DNA of 55,094 bases from Opitutia bacterium (lineage in GTDB: Bacteria; Verrucomicrobiota; Verrucomicrobiia; Opitutales; Opitutaceae). Below the pieces are notes generated by a model, which had not been told where the DNA came from, ran no database searches, and saw only the letters and a program-made list of their open reading frames with translations. The DNA lies in NCBI GenBank assembly GCA_947474365.1, contig CANJIU010000063.1, positions 1-55,094 of the forward strand, in the 5' to 3' direction. The translations under genes were made by a program, and so were the position numbers. Below are positions 16,524 through 24,242 of the stretch, one piece after another. Position 1 is the first letter of the stretch; every line of letters begins with the position of its first letter.

Positions 16524-18317
16524 TTAGCGTAACTGAGCGATCCAACACGCTTCGCGGGTCGTGACGCAGACCCACTTGCTCGGCGCGGGAGCAAAGGCGA
16601 ACGCCGTGGGCTTACCGGGCGTCTTGATGAGACCGAGCACCTTCCCGGTCTGATCGAGCACGCGGATACCATCCTTCGTCGCGCACCACAGCCGTCCGGC
16701 GGAATCGAAGGCGAGTCCATCGAGCCCTTTCTCCGCGAAAGTCGCAAAGACCTCGCGTGGTCCCAGCTTGCCACCGGCGAGGACCGGCCAGCGGTAGAGG
16801 TTGGGAGTACCGCTGTCGGTCACATAGAGCCACGCTTCATCCGGGGAAAACGCGATGCCGTTGGGCTTGTCGAAGTCCCGGGCCGCGGCGGTGAGCACCT
16901 TGGTGGCGGGATCGAGCCGATACACCGACTGACCGGCGAGTTCCTTCACGTCCTGCGGCCGCTGGATGAAGAGGAAATCGGGATCGGTGAACCACAGCGT
17001 GCCGTCGGACTTCACAATCACGTCATTCGGGCGGTTGAGTTTCTTGCCTTCGAATTTATCCGCCAACACCTCCGTCATTCGGCCGTTGGCATCCCAGCGG
17101 GTGAGCCGCCGATTGGTTTGCTCCACCACGTAAAAGCCGCCCCGGCCATCGGGCCGGAATGACGTGGCCTCAGGCGAATCGTCGCGCCAGACATTGAGGC
17201 CGCCGCGCTCAGTCCAACGGTAGACGAGGTGATCGTGATGCGCCGCGTAATGCAGCGTGGGCTCGCCTTGGTTGACGATCCACTGCGGGCCTTCGCTGCC
17301 CACGTGGCCGCCGCTCAGTTGTTGCCAACGCGCGTTGGAGGCGAAAACCCCCGGTACATCGCACAAAACCGGCGGACGGCCGTGGTGCTTCAGGTGCGTT
17401 GTGAAGAAGGCGTCACAGACATTTGCCGCCAAATCGAAGGCTCTTTGCTGCCCGAGAAACGCATGGGGCGCCTGCGGAATCAGGGTAAGGCCACCGCCGA
17501 TACCCAGCTTCATCAGGTCGCGGCGCATCGCATCCGCGTGTGTGCTGGGGTCGTCGAGTTCGCCGGCCATGAAGGCGAGGGGCGGATCGTTCCGATCGAG
17601 GTGATGCCGCGGGGACGCGAGCGCATAGGTCTGCGGAATCTCCGTCAGGCCGGCGCCGAGAAACGTGCGGTAGTGCGGATCGGTCGGTTTGCTGGAAAGC
17701 TCGCGGATATGCGGCGCCTCCAGGTCGCTTTGCGCGCCCATGCCCAGGCCCGCCTGCACCGCGCTGCTCTGGCTGGCATTGCCGCCGTCGCCCTCGAGGG
17801 GATTCACCCCGCCGCTGGTGGTGAGCAACGCCGCGAGGTGCCCTCCCGCGGAAAGACCCGTGACGCCGATGGACGCCGGGTCGATTCCGTAGGTCGCGGC
17901 ATTGGCCCGCAACCAGCGCACTGCCGTCTTGCTGTCCTGGATGGCGGCGGGAAATTTCGCCTCGCCCGACAGGCGGTAACTGATCGACACGGTCACGAAC
18001 CCGCGCGCCGCAAGCGCCTGCGCCAGTTGCGTCATGCTGGAACGCTCACCCTTGAACCAACCGCCGCCATGGATGCACACGATTGCCGGCAGCGGTTGCG
18101 CGTGCTCCTTCGGCCGGTAAAGGTCCAGCTGCAACTCGCGCGTGCCGTAGCGGGCGTAGGTGAGATTCGGATGCGACTCCAGTCCCGCAAGCAGTGCCGC
18201 CGGAATCGCGGTGCGCTGTACCGGTGCTTTCTTCGCTGGTTGCGCGGAGAGGGATGGAATCGCGAGGGCGATGAATGCAGTCGCGAGGGAAAGGCGGAGT
18301 CCGCCGGGGGGAATCAT
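16524..18317 (-). CDS. Fusion of alpha/beta-hydrolase esterase and SMP-30/gluconolactonase-like propeller
   Basis: A 597-residue exported protein with a signal peptide ending near SLSAQ (residue 25). Residues about 50-310 form an esterase of the BD-FAE/carboxylesterase type: oxyanion motif HGGGW at 83-87, nucleophile elbow GLSAGG with Ser156, probable acid in GELDDPSTH (255/256) and His285 in PQAPHAF. Residues about 320-597 form a six-bladed SMP-30-like propeller: EGPQW (Glu342), LNRPNDV, DKPNGIAFSPDE (Asn486) and YVTDSG (Asp501) match the divalent-metal ligand pattern of gluconolactonases. It could deacylate a glycan and open a sugar lactone on one polypeptide. The context among sulfatases, receptors and sugar-oxidation genes agrees with that, but the substrate is inferred. 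Confidence 0.88.
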   Translation of the reverse strand: MIPPGGLRLSLATAFIALAIPSLSAQPAKKAPVQRTAIPAALLAGLESHPNLTYARYGTRELQLDLYRPKEHAQPLPAIVCIHGGGWFKGERSSMTQLAQALAARGFVTVSISYRLSGEAKFPAAIQDSKTAVRWLRANAATYGIDPASIGVTGLSAGGHLAALLTTSGGVNPLEGDGGNASQSSAVQAGLGMGAQSDLEAPHIRELSSKPTDPHYRTFLGAGLTEIPQTYALASPRHHLDRNDPPLAFMAGELDDPSTHADAMRRDLMKLGIGGGLTLIPQAPHAFLGQQRAFDLAANVCDAFFTTHLKHHGRPPVLCDVPGVFASNARWQQLSGGHVGSEGPQWIVNQGEPTLHYAAHHDHLVYRWTERGGLNVWRDDSPEATSFRPDGRGGFYVVEQTNRRLTRWDANGRMTEVLADKFEGKKLNRPNDVIVKSDGTLWFTDPDFLFIQRPQDVKELAGQSVYRLDPATKVLTAAARDFDKPNGIAFSPDEAWLYVTDSGTPNLYRWPVLAGGKLGPREVFATFAEKGLDGLAFDSAGRLWCATKDGIRVLDQTGKVLGLIKTPGKPTAFAFAPAPSKWVCVTTREACWIAQLR

Positions 18318-18385
18318 GGGCTCGTGACTAACCCGTGTCGGCCGGGTTGAAAAGCCCGGTGTTAGCGGACGGTTACGGCTGGGCT

Positions 18386-18515
18386 CATCCTAATTTCTGG
18401 ACGCTGGGGACGCCACGCCCTCGTCGCGTGGTTCGAAACCGCGACGAGGGCGTCGTGGCTCCAGCAATTGCACGATGGTGATCAGTGCATGTTCCGCCTG
18501 TCCAAAAAGCGGGAT
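18386..18515. repeat. 130-bp MITE-like element, copy 2 (inverted relative to copy 1)
   Basis: Same length as the copy at 3279-3408 and alignable over the whole unit in reverse complement, including the segments GGACAGGCGGAA, GCTGGAGCC, CTCGTCGCGGTTTCGA and GTCCAGAAATT. Terminal repeats are less perfect here (CATCCTAATTTCTGGAC against ATCCCGCTTTTTGGAC). It lies 8 bp past the stop of the sulfatase gene at 18523 and separates it from the esterase gene. Its hairpins could end or modulate the minus-strand transcript. Confidence 0.75.
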
Positions 18516-18522
18516 ACGTCCA

Positions 18523-19914
18523 TCACCGCTTCTTCGCGGCTGGCCGGGGCGCGGGTGGGCTCGCGTCCCGCTGCGCGTCGTCGCGCCACTCCTCAAACGC
18601 GCGGTTCAGTCGCGCGACCTCGGCGGGACGGCTGGCGGCGAGGTTGCTCGATTCGGAGAGATCGGTCGCGAGGTCGTAGAGTTCCCACGGTTCGGTCGCG
18701 GTGTTGCGCACGAGCTTCAGCGTCCCCTCGCGCAGCCCGCTCGTCTTCTCGAAGCCGAACGCCAGTCGCGCGTGGGGCGAGGCGGCCGTGCCCGCGAGGG
18801 CCGGCAACGGGTCGGCGCCGTCGAGGATGCGCTCGGTTTTTGCCGGCAGGCCCGCGGCGCTGAGACAAAGCGGGAGGATGTCCAACTGACTGAGCATCGC
18901 GCGCGACGTGGAGCCGGCCTGGAGGCGACCGGGCCACCGAAAGATCGCCGGGATGCGTACGCCGCCCTCGTAACACGTGGTGCCGCCGTTGCGGAGCGGG
19001 ATGTTGGACGCCACCTCAAGTCCGGCGTTCGGCAGCATGAACGCACCGTTGTCTGAGATGAGCATCACCACCGTGCGCTCGCGCAGTTTGAGGTTGTCCA
19101 CGGTGTCGAGCACGCGGCCGATCGCGTCGTCGAGCGCGGTGAGGACCGCAAGGTAACGGCGCTTCGGGTCGGGCTCCTCCGCCGGCCAGCCATAGCGCTC
19201 GAGGTATTTTCCCGGGACCTGCCAGCCCGGTTTCTCGCCCGGGGCCAGGTTGCCATTATTGACGTAATGCGCCGCGTTGAACGGGAGGTAGACAAACCAT
19301 GGCCTGCCGGCCTGACGGCGGATGAAGTCGATCGCGGCGTCGGCGAAAAGATCGGTGGTGTAACCTTCGACCGGGTGCAGCTCGGTACCGCGAAACAGGT
19401 CGTACTCGCCGTTGTAGCGGTGGCTGTAATAACCGATGTTGCCGGAACGGAAGCCGAGGAACTCGTCGAATCCGCGTTCCGTCGGGCGGCTGCCGGGCGC
19501 GAAGCCGATGTTCCACTTGCCGAAGCAGGCGGTCGCGTAGCCGGCCGGTTTCAGGTACTGCGGGATGATGCGTTCGCGGTGGGGCAGGCCGATGCCGTCC
19601 CAGTTTTCCTTGGACGCCAGCTGGTGGCTCAGGCCGTTGCGCAGCGGATAACGACCGGTGAGGATCGCCCCGCGGGACGGCGTGCAACTCGACGTGACGA
19701 CGTAGAAATCGGTGCAGCGCACACCCTCGCGGGCGAGTTGATCGATGCGCGGTGTGAGGACCGCCCGGTTGCCGTAACAGCCGAGATCGCCATAGCCGAC
19801 GTTGTCGACGTAGAGCAGGAGGAGATTGGCCTTTTCCGGCGCCGCCGCGGAAGCGGGCGTCGTCGTCACCGCGACCAGCAGGAGCGCGGTGACGAACGGA
19901 AGGATGGCCTTCAT
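18523..19914 (-). CDS. Exported sulfatase
   Basis: A 463-residue sulfatase starting at ATG 19914 (MKAILPFVTALLLVAVTTTP, signal peptide). The activation motif is C77-T-P-S-R81 in SSCTPSRGAILTGRYP, so the residue becomes formylglycine. The first metal-binding motif reads YVDNVGYGD, with Asn38 where most sulfatases have a second Asp. Further motifs are CFGKWNIGF, where the usual GKWH histidine is Asn, and LISDNGAFM. These substitutions suggest a distinct subfamily with altered metal or substrate contacts. It starts only 38 bp after the DUF1080 gene and is probably co-transcribed with it, so it may desulfate the same glycoside. Confidence 0.9.
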   Translation of the reverse strand: MKAILPFVTALLLVAVTTTPASAAAPEKANLLLLYVDNVGYGDLGCYGNRAVLTPRIDQLAREGVRCTDFYVVTSSCTPSRGAILTGRYPLRNGLSHQLASKENWDGIGLPHRERIIPQYLKPAGYATACFGKWNIGFAPGSRPTERGFDEFLGFRSGNIGYYSHRYNGEYDLFRGTELHPVEGYTTDLFADAAIDFIRRQAGRPWFVYLPFNAAHYVNNGNLAPGEKPGWQVPGKYLERYGWPAEEPDPKRRYLAVLTALDDAIGRVLDTVDNLKLRERTVVMLISDNGAFMLPNAGLEVASNIPLRNGGTTCYEGGVRIPAIFRWPGRLQAGSTSRAMLSQLDILPLCLSAAGLPAKTERILDGADPLPALAGTAASPHARLAFGFEKTSGLREGTLKLVRNTATEPWELYDLATDLSESSNLAASRPAEVARLNRAFEEWRDDAQRDASPPAPRPAAKKR

Positions 19915-19952
19915 CGGCGCGGTGAAAGGCTGCCCGCCCGAGGTGGCCGAGG

Positions 19953-21398
19953 CTACATCTTCTTCACCTTGAAGCTGCGGAACTCCACCGGGTCGTTGTG
20001 GCCGGCGAAGCCGATGAAGCCCTTGGTGTGATCGAGGCCCTTCGGAGGATGTTCGATCTGGCTGCGATCAAAAGTGGCGATGTCGACATCGAGGATCTTG
20101 GTGCCGTTGAGCGTGACCTTGATCCGTTGTCCCTGAACCTCGATCTCCTCGTAATTCCATTCGCCGGTCGGCCGCAGGTAGCCGTGCTTGGCGCCGACGC
20201 AGTGATAGAGCGAACCGTGATACTGGGTCGGCTTCAGGCCCGGCTTGCCCGCCGCGGCCATCTTGGCGTTGTAGCCGTCGCTATCGAGGACCTGGATCTC
20301 CAGGCCGTCGGAGGCGGAGTGGCCGCCGAGCGGTGTGCGGAGGGCGATGCCGTTGTTGCCAGCCGGCGGAAGCTTGAACTCGACGCGGATGATGCCGTTC
20401 TCGAATTCCTCCTTGGTCAGCAGGTCGCCGCCCTTGCCGGGCTTGCAGACAATCGCGCCGTTTTTCATCTCGTAGTTGGCGACGGCACCCTGCCAGTTGC
20501 TGAGATCCTTCCCGTTTACCCACTCGACAAAGCCGGCCTGTGAGCCCTGTTTCGCCAGTTCACGGTTGGCCTCGTCGGCGCCGATTTCGCGGATAAAGAC
20601 ATTGCGCCAGCGGATTTCACTGCCGTGTGTCTGGAGTTGAATCGGACCCTTCGGAAACGCCGGGTCGCGCATGAAGCCGTTGGGAACTTTCTCGTCCTTC
20701 TTGGCCTTTGCTTTTCCCTTCGGGTCGGCCTTCGCGTAGGCGAGGTAACCGGCTTTTTGATTCGCGAAGAAATTTTCCAGGACTGCGTTGTCCACGACCT
20801 TCTCACCGTTGAAGATCACGGTGACGCGCTCGCCAATCATTTTTATGAGGAAGGTGTTCCACTGGCCGAACGGCTTGTCCATTTTCTTGGACGGGTCCTT
20901 GCCCGGGGCGCCCTTGCTGTTGTTCCAGAGCCCGCCGGAACCCTTGTCCTGACCGAGCCCGCGCGGATCGCCCTTGGTGGTGTCCCAGATTTGGACCTGC
21001 GGAATGCCGCGCAAATAGATGCCGCTGTCGCCGTCTGGAAGCGCCTTGTATTCGACCATCAACTCGAAGTCCCCGTAGTCCTTGTTGCTCGTCAGATACA
21101 GGCCGTGGCCGTCGTTGACGAGTTCGCCGTTCGCTACCGACCAGTGCGCGTTGACATGCTCTGGGCCGGCTTTGCCGACGGGCAGGCCGCCCTCCACCGA
21201 CTTCCGTTTGTAGTCGGCGAGTTCCTGCGGCGACATCTTCCAGAGTTCGGAGGGGTCTTTCGTGCCCCAGCCGTACCAGCCGGAGAGATCCTTGCCGTTG
21301 AACAACGCGGTGAATCCCTTGGGCGGGACATTGTCTTTGGCGCCGGCGACCGACACGGCGGCGAACAGGCAGGTCAGGGTAAGGAGCGATTTCATCAT
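19953..21398 (-). CDS. Double DUF1080 (3-keto-disaccharide hydrolase-type) protein
   Basis: About 481 residues from ATG 21398 (MMKSLLTLTCLFAAVSVAGA, Sec signal); ATG 21395 is equally possible. It contains two concanavalin-like DUF1080 domains in tandem. The first starts near residue 28 (GFTALFNGKDLSGW) and includes DSGIYLRGIPQVQIWD. The second starts near 288 (GFVEWVNGKDLSNWQG) and includes NNGIALRTPLGG, LEIQVLD and a FIGFAGHNDPVEFRSFKVK end. Members of this family act on 3-keto-glycosides, and single-domain proteins are more usual. The lysine-rich stretch after residue 230 (KADPKGKAKAKKDEK) looks like an exposed linker. It lies between the isomerase-like and sulfatase genes on the same strand, which supports a role in sugar breakdown. 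Confidence 0.88.
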   Translation of the reverse strand: MMKSLLTLTCLFAAVSVAGAKDNVPPKGFTALFNGKDLSGWYGWGTKDPSELWKMSPQELADYKRKSVEGGLPVGKAGPEHVNAHWSVANGELVNDGHGLYLTSNKDYGDFELMVEYKALPDGDSGIYLRGIPQVQIWDTTKGDPRGLGQDKGSGGLWNNSKGAPGKDPSKKMDKPFGQWNTFLIKMIGERVTVIFNGEKVVDNAVLENFFANQKAGYLAYAKADPKGKAKAKKDEKVPNGFMRDPAFPKGPIQLQTHGSEIRWRNVFIREIGADEANRELAKQGSQAGFVEWVNGKDLSNWQGAVANYEMKNGAIVCKPGKGGDLLTKEEFENGIIRVEFKLPPAGNNGIALRTPLGGHSASDGLEIQVLDSDGYNAKMAAAGKPGLKPTQYHGSLYHCVGAKHGYLRPTGEWNYEEIEVQGQRIKVTLNGTKILDVDIATFDRSQIEHPPKGLDHTKGFIGFAGHNDPVEFRSFKVKKM

Positions 21399-21550
21399 GA
21401 GGGGGAAAGTCCGCATCATCAGAGGACTGATCGGACGGACGCGATTCGAAATTATGAATTCGCTCGAAACGTGCCGAACCGCGCTCCGAGCGGTCCGAGT
21501 GACCTGGGACGCTCGGCTCTTCGCCCTGAGCTCTCGCCTGGTTTGCCGGC

Positions 21551-22477
21551 CTAAATCGCGATGATCCGGTCGAGCTTTTCGGCGATCGTCTTCAGCCGCG
21601 CAGCGGGCTCGGCGCCCTTTGGCCGGTACGCCGGCTCGACGATGGCCCAGCCGTGGTAGCCGATGTCGTCCAGCGCCTTCATGATCACCGGCCAGTTGTT
21701 GTCGCCCTCCAGATACTCGACGTCGAAGCCCTTCCGCTTGCCCTCCTCCTCCATTTTCTTCCGGCTGAATTCCTTGACGTGCACCTTGGCGATCCGCGAT
21801 CCGAGGAGTCGAATCCACTGCTCGGGCCAGCCCACATACATCAAGTTGCCGATGTCGAGGTGGAAGCCGACCGCAGGGCTCTTGAACTCATCCACGTAGC
21901 GGACTGCCTCCATCGGGCTGAGGAGGAAGTTGTTCCAGACGTTCTCGATTGCCATCGTCACGCCCAGCTCGGTGGCGAGCGGGAGGCAGGCGCGGACGCC
22001 GGCGACAGTGCGGTCCCAGTTTTCCCGATACGTGATTGCTTCGGTCACGAGGCCGGGCACGACGAGGATGGAGGTCGCGCCGTAGCGTTTCGCATCGCGC
22101 AAGGCCTGCTGGATGCCGGCGACGCCGGCCTGCTGCGTCCCGGGATCGGGTTGCGCCAGAAGCCGGGAGTGCTGGCCGCACGTCACGCTCGGAATCTCCA
22201 GACCGGTGGCGTCGCGGGCGCGGAGCACCTCTTCCTGGTTGAGATGGCTGCGCGGTTCGACGCCGTCGAAGCCCACCGCCTTCAGCATCTCGAATTGCTT
22301 CAGCAACGGCGTGTTGGCGGACCCGGGAAACGTGTTCAGCATGTAACCCTTTTTCAACGCGCGCCGGCGGGTCGGGGCCGGTGCGGCGCCCGCAGCGGTG
22401 GATGCGATCGGCGTGAATCCGGCGGCAAGGGTCAACGCGAGGCTATTGCGCAAAAACTGGCGGCGAAGTTGGGGCAT
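21551..22477 (-). CDS. Tat-exported sugar phosphate isomerase/epimerase-like TIM barrel (AP_endonuc_2 family)
   Basis: 308 residues. The N-terminus MPQLRRQFLRNSLALTLAAG is a twin-arginine signal (RRQFL). The mature part is a xylose-isomerase-like TIM barrel with recognisable metal-site segments: FDGVEPRSH near the start, MAIENVWNNFLLSP (Glu ligand), VGFHLDIGNL (His and Asp) and IAKVHVKEFSRKK, then YHGWAIVEPAY near the end. Such proteins epimerise or isomerise sugars, or act as lyases on keto-sugars. The Tat signal places it in the periplasm or lipid-anchored nearby, unusual for phosphate-sugar enzymes, so a free sugar or glycoside is the likelier substrate. It sits between the FAD oxidoreductase and DUF1080 genes. 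Confidence 0.88.
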   Translation of the reverse strand: MPQLRRQFLRNSLALTLAAGFTPIASTAAGAAPAPTRRRALKKGYMLNTFPGSANTPLLKQFEMLKAVGFDGVEPRSHLNQEEVLRARDATGLEIPSVTCGQHSRLLAQPDPGTQQAGVAGIQQALRDAKRYGATSILVVPGLVTEAITYRENWDRTVAGVRACLPLATELGVTMAIENVWNNFLLSPMEAVRYVDEFKSPAVGFHLDIGNLMYVGWPEQWIRLLGSRIAKVHVKEFSRKKMEEEGKRKGFDVEYLEGDNNWPVIMKALDDIGYHGWAIVEPAYRPKGAEPAARLKTIAEKLDRIIAI

Positions 22478-22706
22478 GGTGGATGAGGCTGAAACGCCGG
22501 CCGTCGCATGCCAAACGCAGAATGGAGGCCCTCGCTCAGGTCGGAGGGCGCGTCACTGTCATCGGTTCAGTTCACCACCGCGGTGATCGGCGGCCCACGG
22601 GCTCCAATTTCCCCTCCCCAAGAAAGCCCGGCTGAGATGTGGATCCTGGGGGGGGAACCCCTTGTAGGCCCCCGGTGATCGACCCCAATCTGCCCCGCCG
22701 CACCGG

Positions 22707-24194
22707 TCACGTCGCCTTGACGTCCTGCCATGACAGCGCGTGGGGCATCACGCCTTTTCGGAGCGACACCGCTGACGCGAGTCCGGCGGCTTCGCCCATC
22801 GGCACGGCGTTGCCGGTCACCCGGTAACTGGCGTGAGCGATGAAGTCGCCGCTGATGCACCGGCCTGCCACCATCAAACCATCGACGTCGGCGGCGATCA
22901 GGGCGGGCAACGGAATGTCGTAGGGTTTCACGCCGAGTTTCTTGAAACGGTTCACCTCCGTCATGACCGCCGTGGAGTTCGGATGCGTGCTGCTCGACCA
23001 CACATCGTGGACGTCGATGCCGAACGTGACGCGGCACACGCCCTCGGCGCTCTTCTTGCCGGCGGCGAGATCGTTTGCCGTGACGGTGTAACGGCCGCGC
23101 ACCCGGCGGCCTTCGCGGACGCCGATCTGCTCGGCGGTGGCGACGACCGCGACATCCTTCCACGGGCCGCCAATTTTGCGCAGGCCGGCGACGATGGCGT
23201 GAATCTCGGCGCGCGCTCGTATCGTCGCATCGGAGACCTGCGCGGCATCGTACGCGGGCACGCCGTACTCGTGATTCGTCATCAGTGAAAAGATCCCGCT
23301 GTGAAGGTGGCGCAGGGTGGGGGCGCGATAGGACGGATTGATGCCGGCCCCTTTCATCAATTCGTGGAAGCGCGTCTTGGCCTGCTCGCCGCCAATCTCG
23401 CGGATGAACTCCGGCACGAGCTCCGTGTTCACGCCCGCCAATAGGGCCATGAGCGACATCGGCTGGCACTCGCAGTCGGTGTTGGCGCCGACATCGAAGC
23501 GGCAGCCCGCCTGTGCCGCGAGATCACCATCGCCGGAGCAATCGATGAAACGCTCGGCCGTCCACGCCTGCCGGCCGGACTTGGATTCCGTCACGACGGC
23601 CGTGAGGCGGTTGCGGGAATCGACGACGGCGCCGACGAGCTGGGTGTGGAGGCGAATCTTGATGCCGGCCGCGACGCACATCTCCTCGAGCACGAGCTTC
23701 ATCAATTCCGGGTCGTAAATCGCGCCCTTGGTCTGCTTCGCGACGGAGCTGCCGCGCTCCATCATCGCGGCGAGAATCTCCTTCATGATTCCCGGCTTCT
23801 TTTCGCCGTCGATGATCTTGGTGAGCATGCCGGCGGTCCAGACGCCTCCGAGGCAGCCGGCGGATTCGATCAACTGGGTTTTGGCTCCGGCGCGCGCGGC
23901 GGCGAGGGCGGCGCCGATGCCGGCCGGACCGGCGCCAACGACCAGCACGTCGCTGTGGCCGGCCACGGGCAGCGCTCGTGGCGCCTCGATGAATTTTCCG
24001 TCGGCCGTCAGCTGTCCGCTGGTGCGGAGAACCTCGCCCCGGGCAAAGTTAGGCCCAGCGCCAGACGCCACTCGGTTCGGTTCGGCGGCAAGGACGCTGC
24101 TCCCGGAGGTCAGCGCGAAGGGCGCAAGCACTGCGCCGGCGGCAGTGTGGCGAAGAAAGCGGCGGCGGCTGTCAGAGTGGGGATGTGCGCTCAT
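22707..24194 (-). CDS. Tat-exported FAD-dependent oxidoreductase
   Basis: 495 residues. A twin-arginine signal (SRRRFLRHTAAGAVLAPFAL) covers residues 9-28. A Rossmann FAD-binding motif VVGAGPAGIGAALAAARAG lies at 86-104, ending in an acidic beta-strand (LIESAG) and GGVW. A later FIDCSGDGDLAAQAGCRFD and a C-terminal VAGRCISGDFIAHASYRVTG complete the family pattern of FAD_oxidored (PF12831-like) proteins. These oxidise or reduce small organic substrates; the precise reaction is unknown. It begins 48 bp after the TonB receptor at 24243 and precedes the isomerase-like and DUF1080 genes, so a role in oxidising an imported sugar is a reasonable inference. No electron-acceptor gene is adjacent. Confidence 0.88.
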   Translation of the reverse strand: MSAHPHSDSRRRFLRHTAAGAVLAPFALTSGSSVLAAEPNRVASGAGPNFARGEVLRTSGQLTADGKFIEAPRALPVAGHSDVLVVGAGPAGIGAALAAARAGAKTQLIESAGCLGGVWTAGMLTKIIDGEKKPGIMKEILAAMMERGSSVAKQTKGAIYDPELMKLVLEEMCVAAGIKIRLHTQLVGAVVDSRNRLTAVVTESKSGRQAWTAERFIDCSGDGDLAAQAGCRFDVGANTDCECQPMSLMALLAGVNTELVPEFIREIGGEQAKTRFHELMKGAGINPSYRAPTLRHLHSGIFSLMTNHEYGVPAYDAAQVSDATIRARAEIHAIVAGLRKIGGPWKDVAVVATAEQIGVREGRRVRGRYTVTANDLAAGKKSAEGVCRVTFGIDVHDVWSSSTHPNSTAVMTEVNRFKKLGVKPYDIPLPALIAADVDGLMVAGRCISGDFIAHASYRVTGNAVPMGEAAGLASAVSLRKGVMPHALSWQDVKAT

Positions 24195-24242
24195 GGAAAA
24201 AGGGGCGGGAGTTGGAAATTTGCGGGTGGTTGACCGGGCTTT

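Noticed and set aside
22576..22585. CACCGCGGTG palindrome downstream of the FAD oxidoreductase gene
   Set aside because: Only 10 bp, in GC-rich DNA and not placed at a promoter; expected by chance in a window this size.
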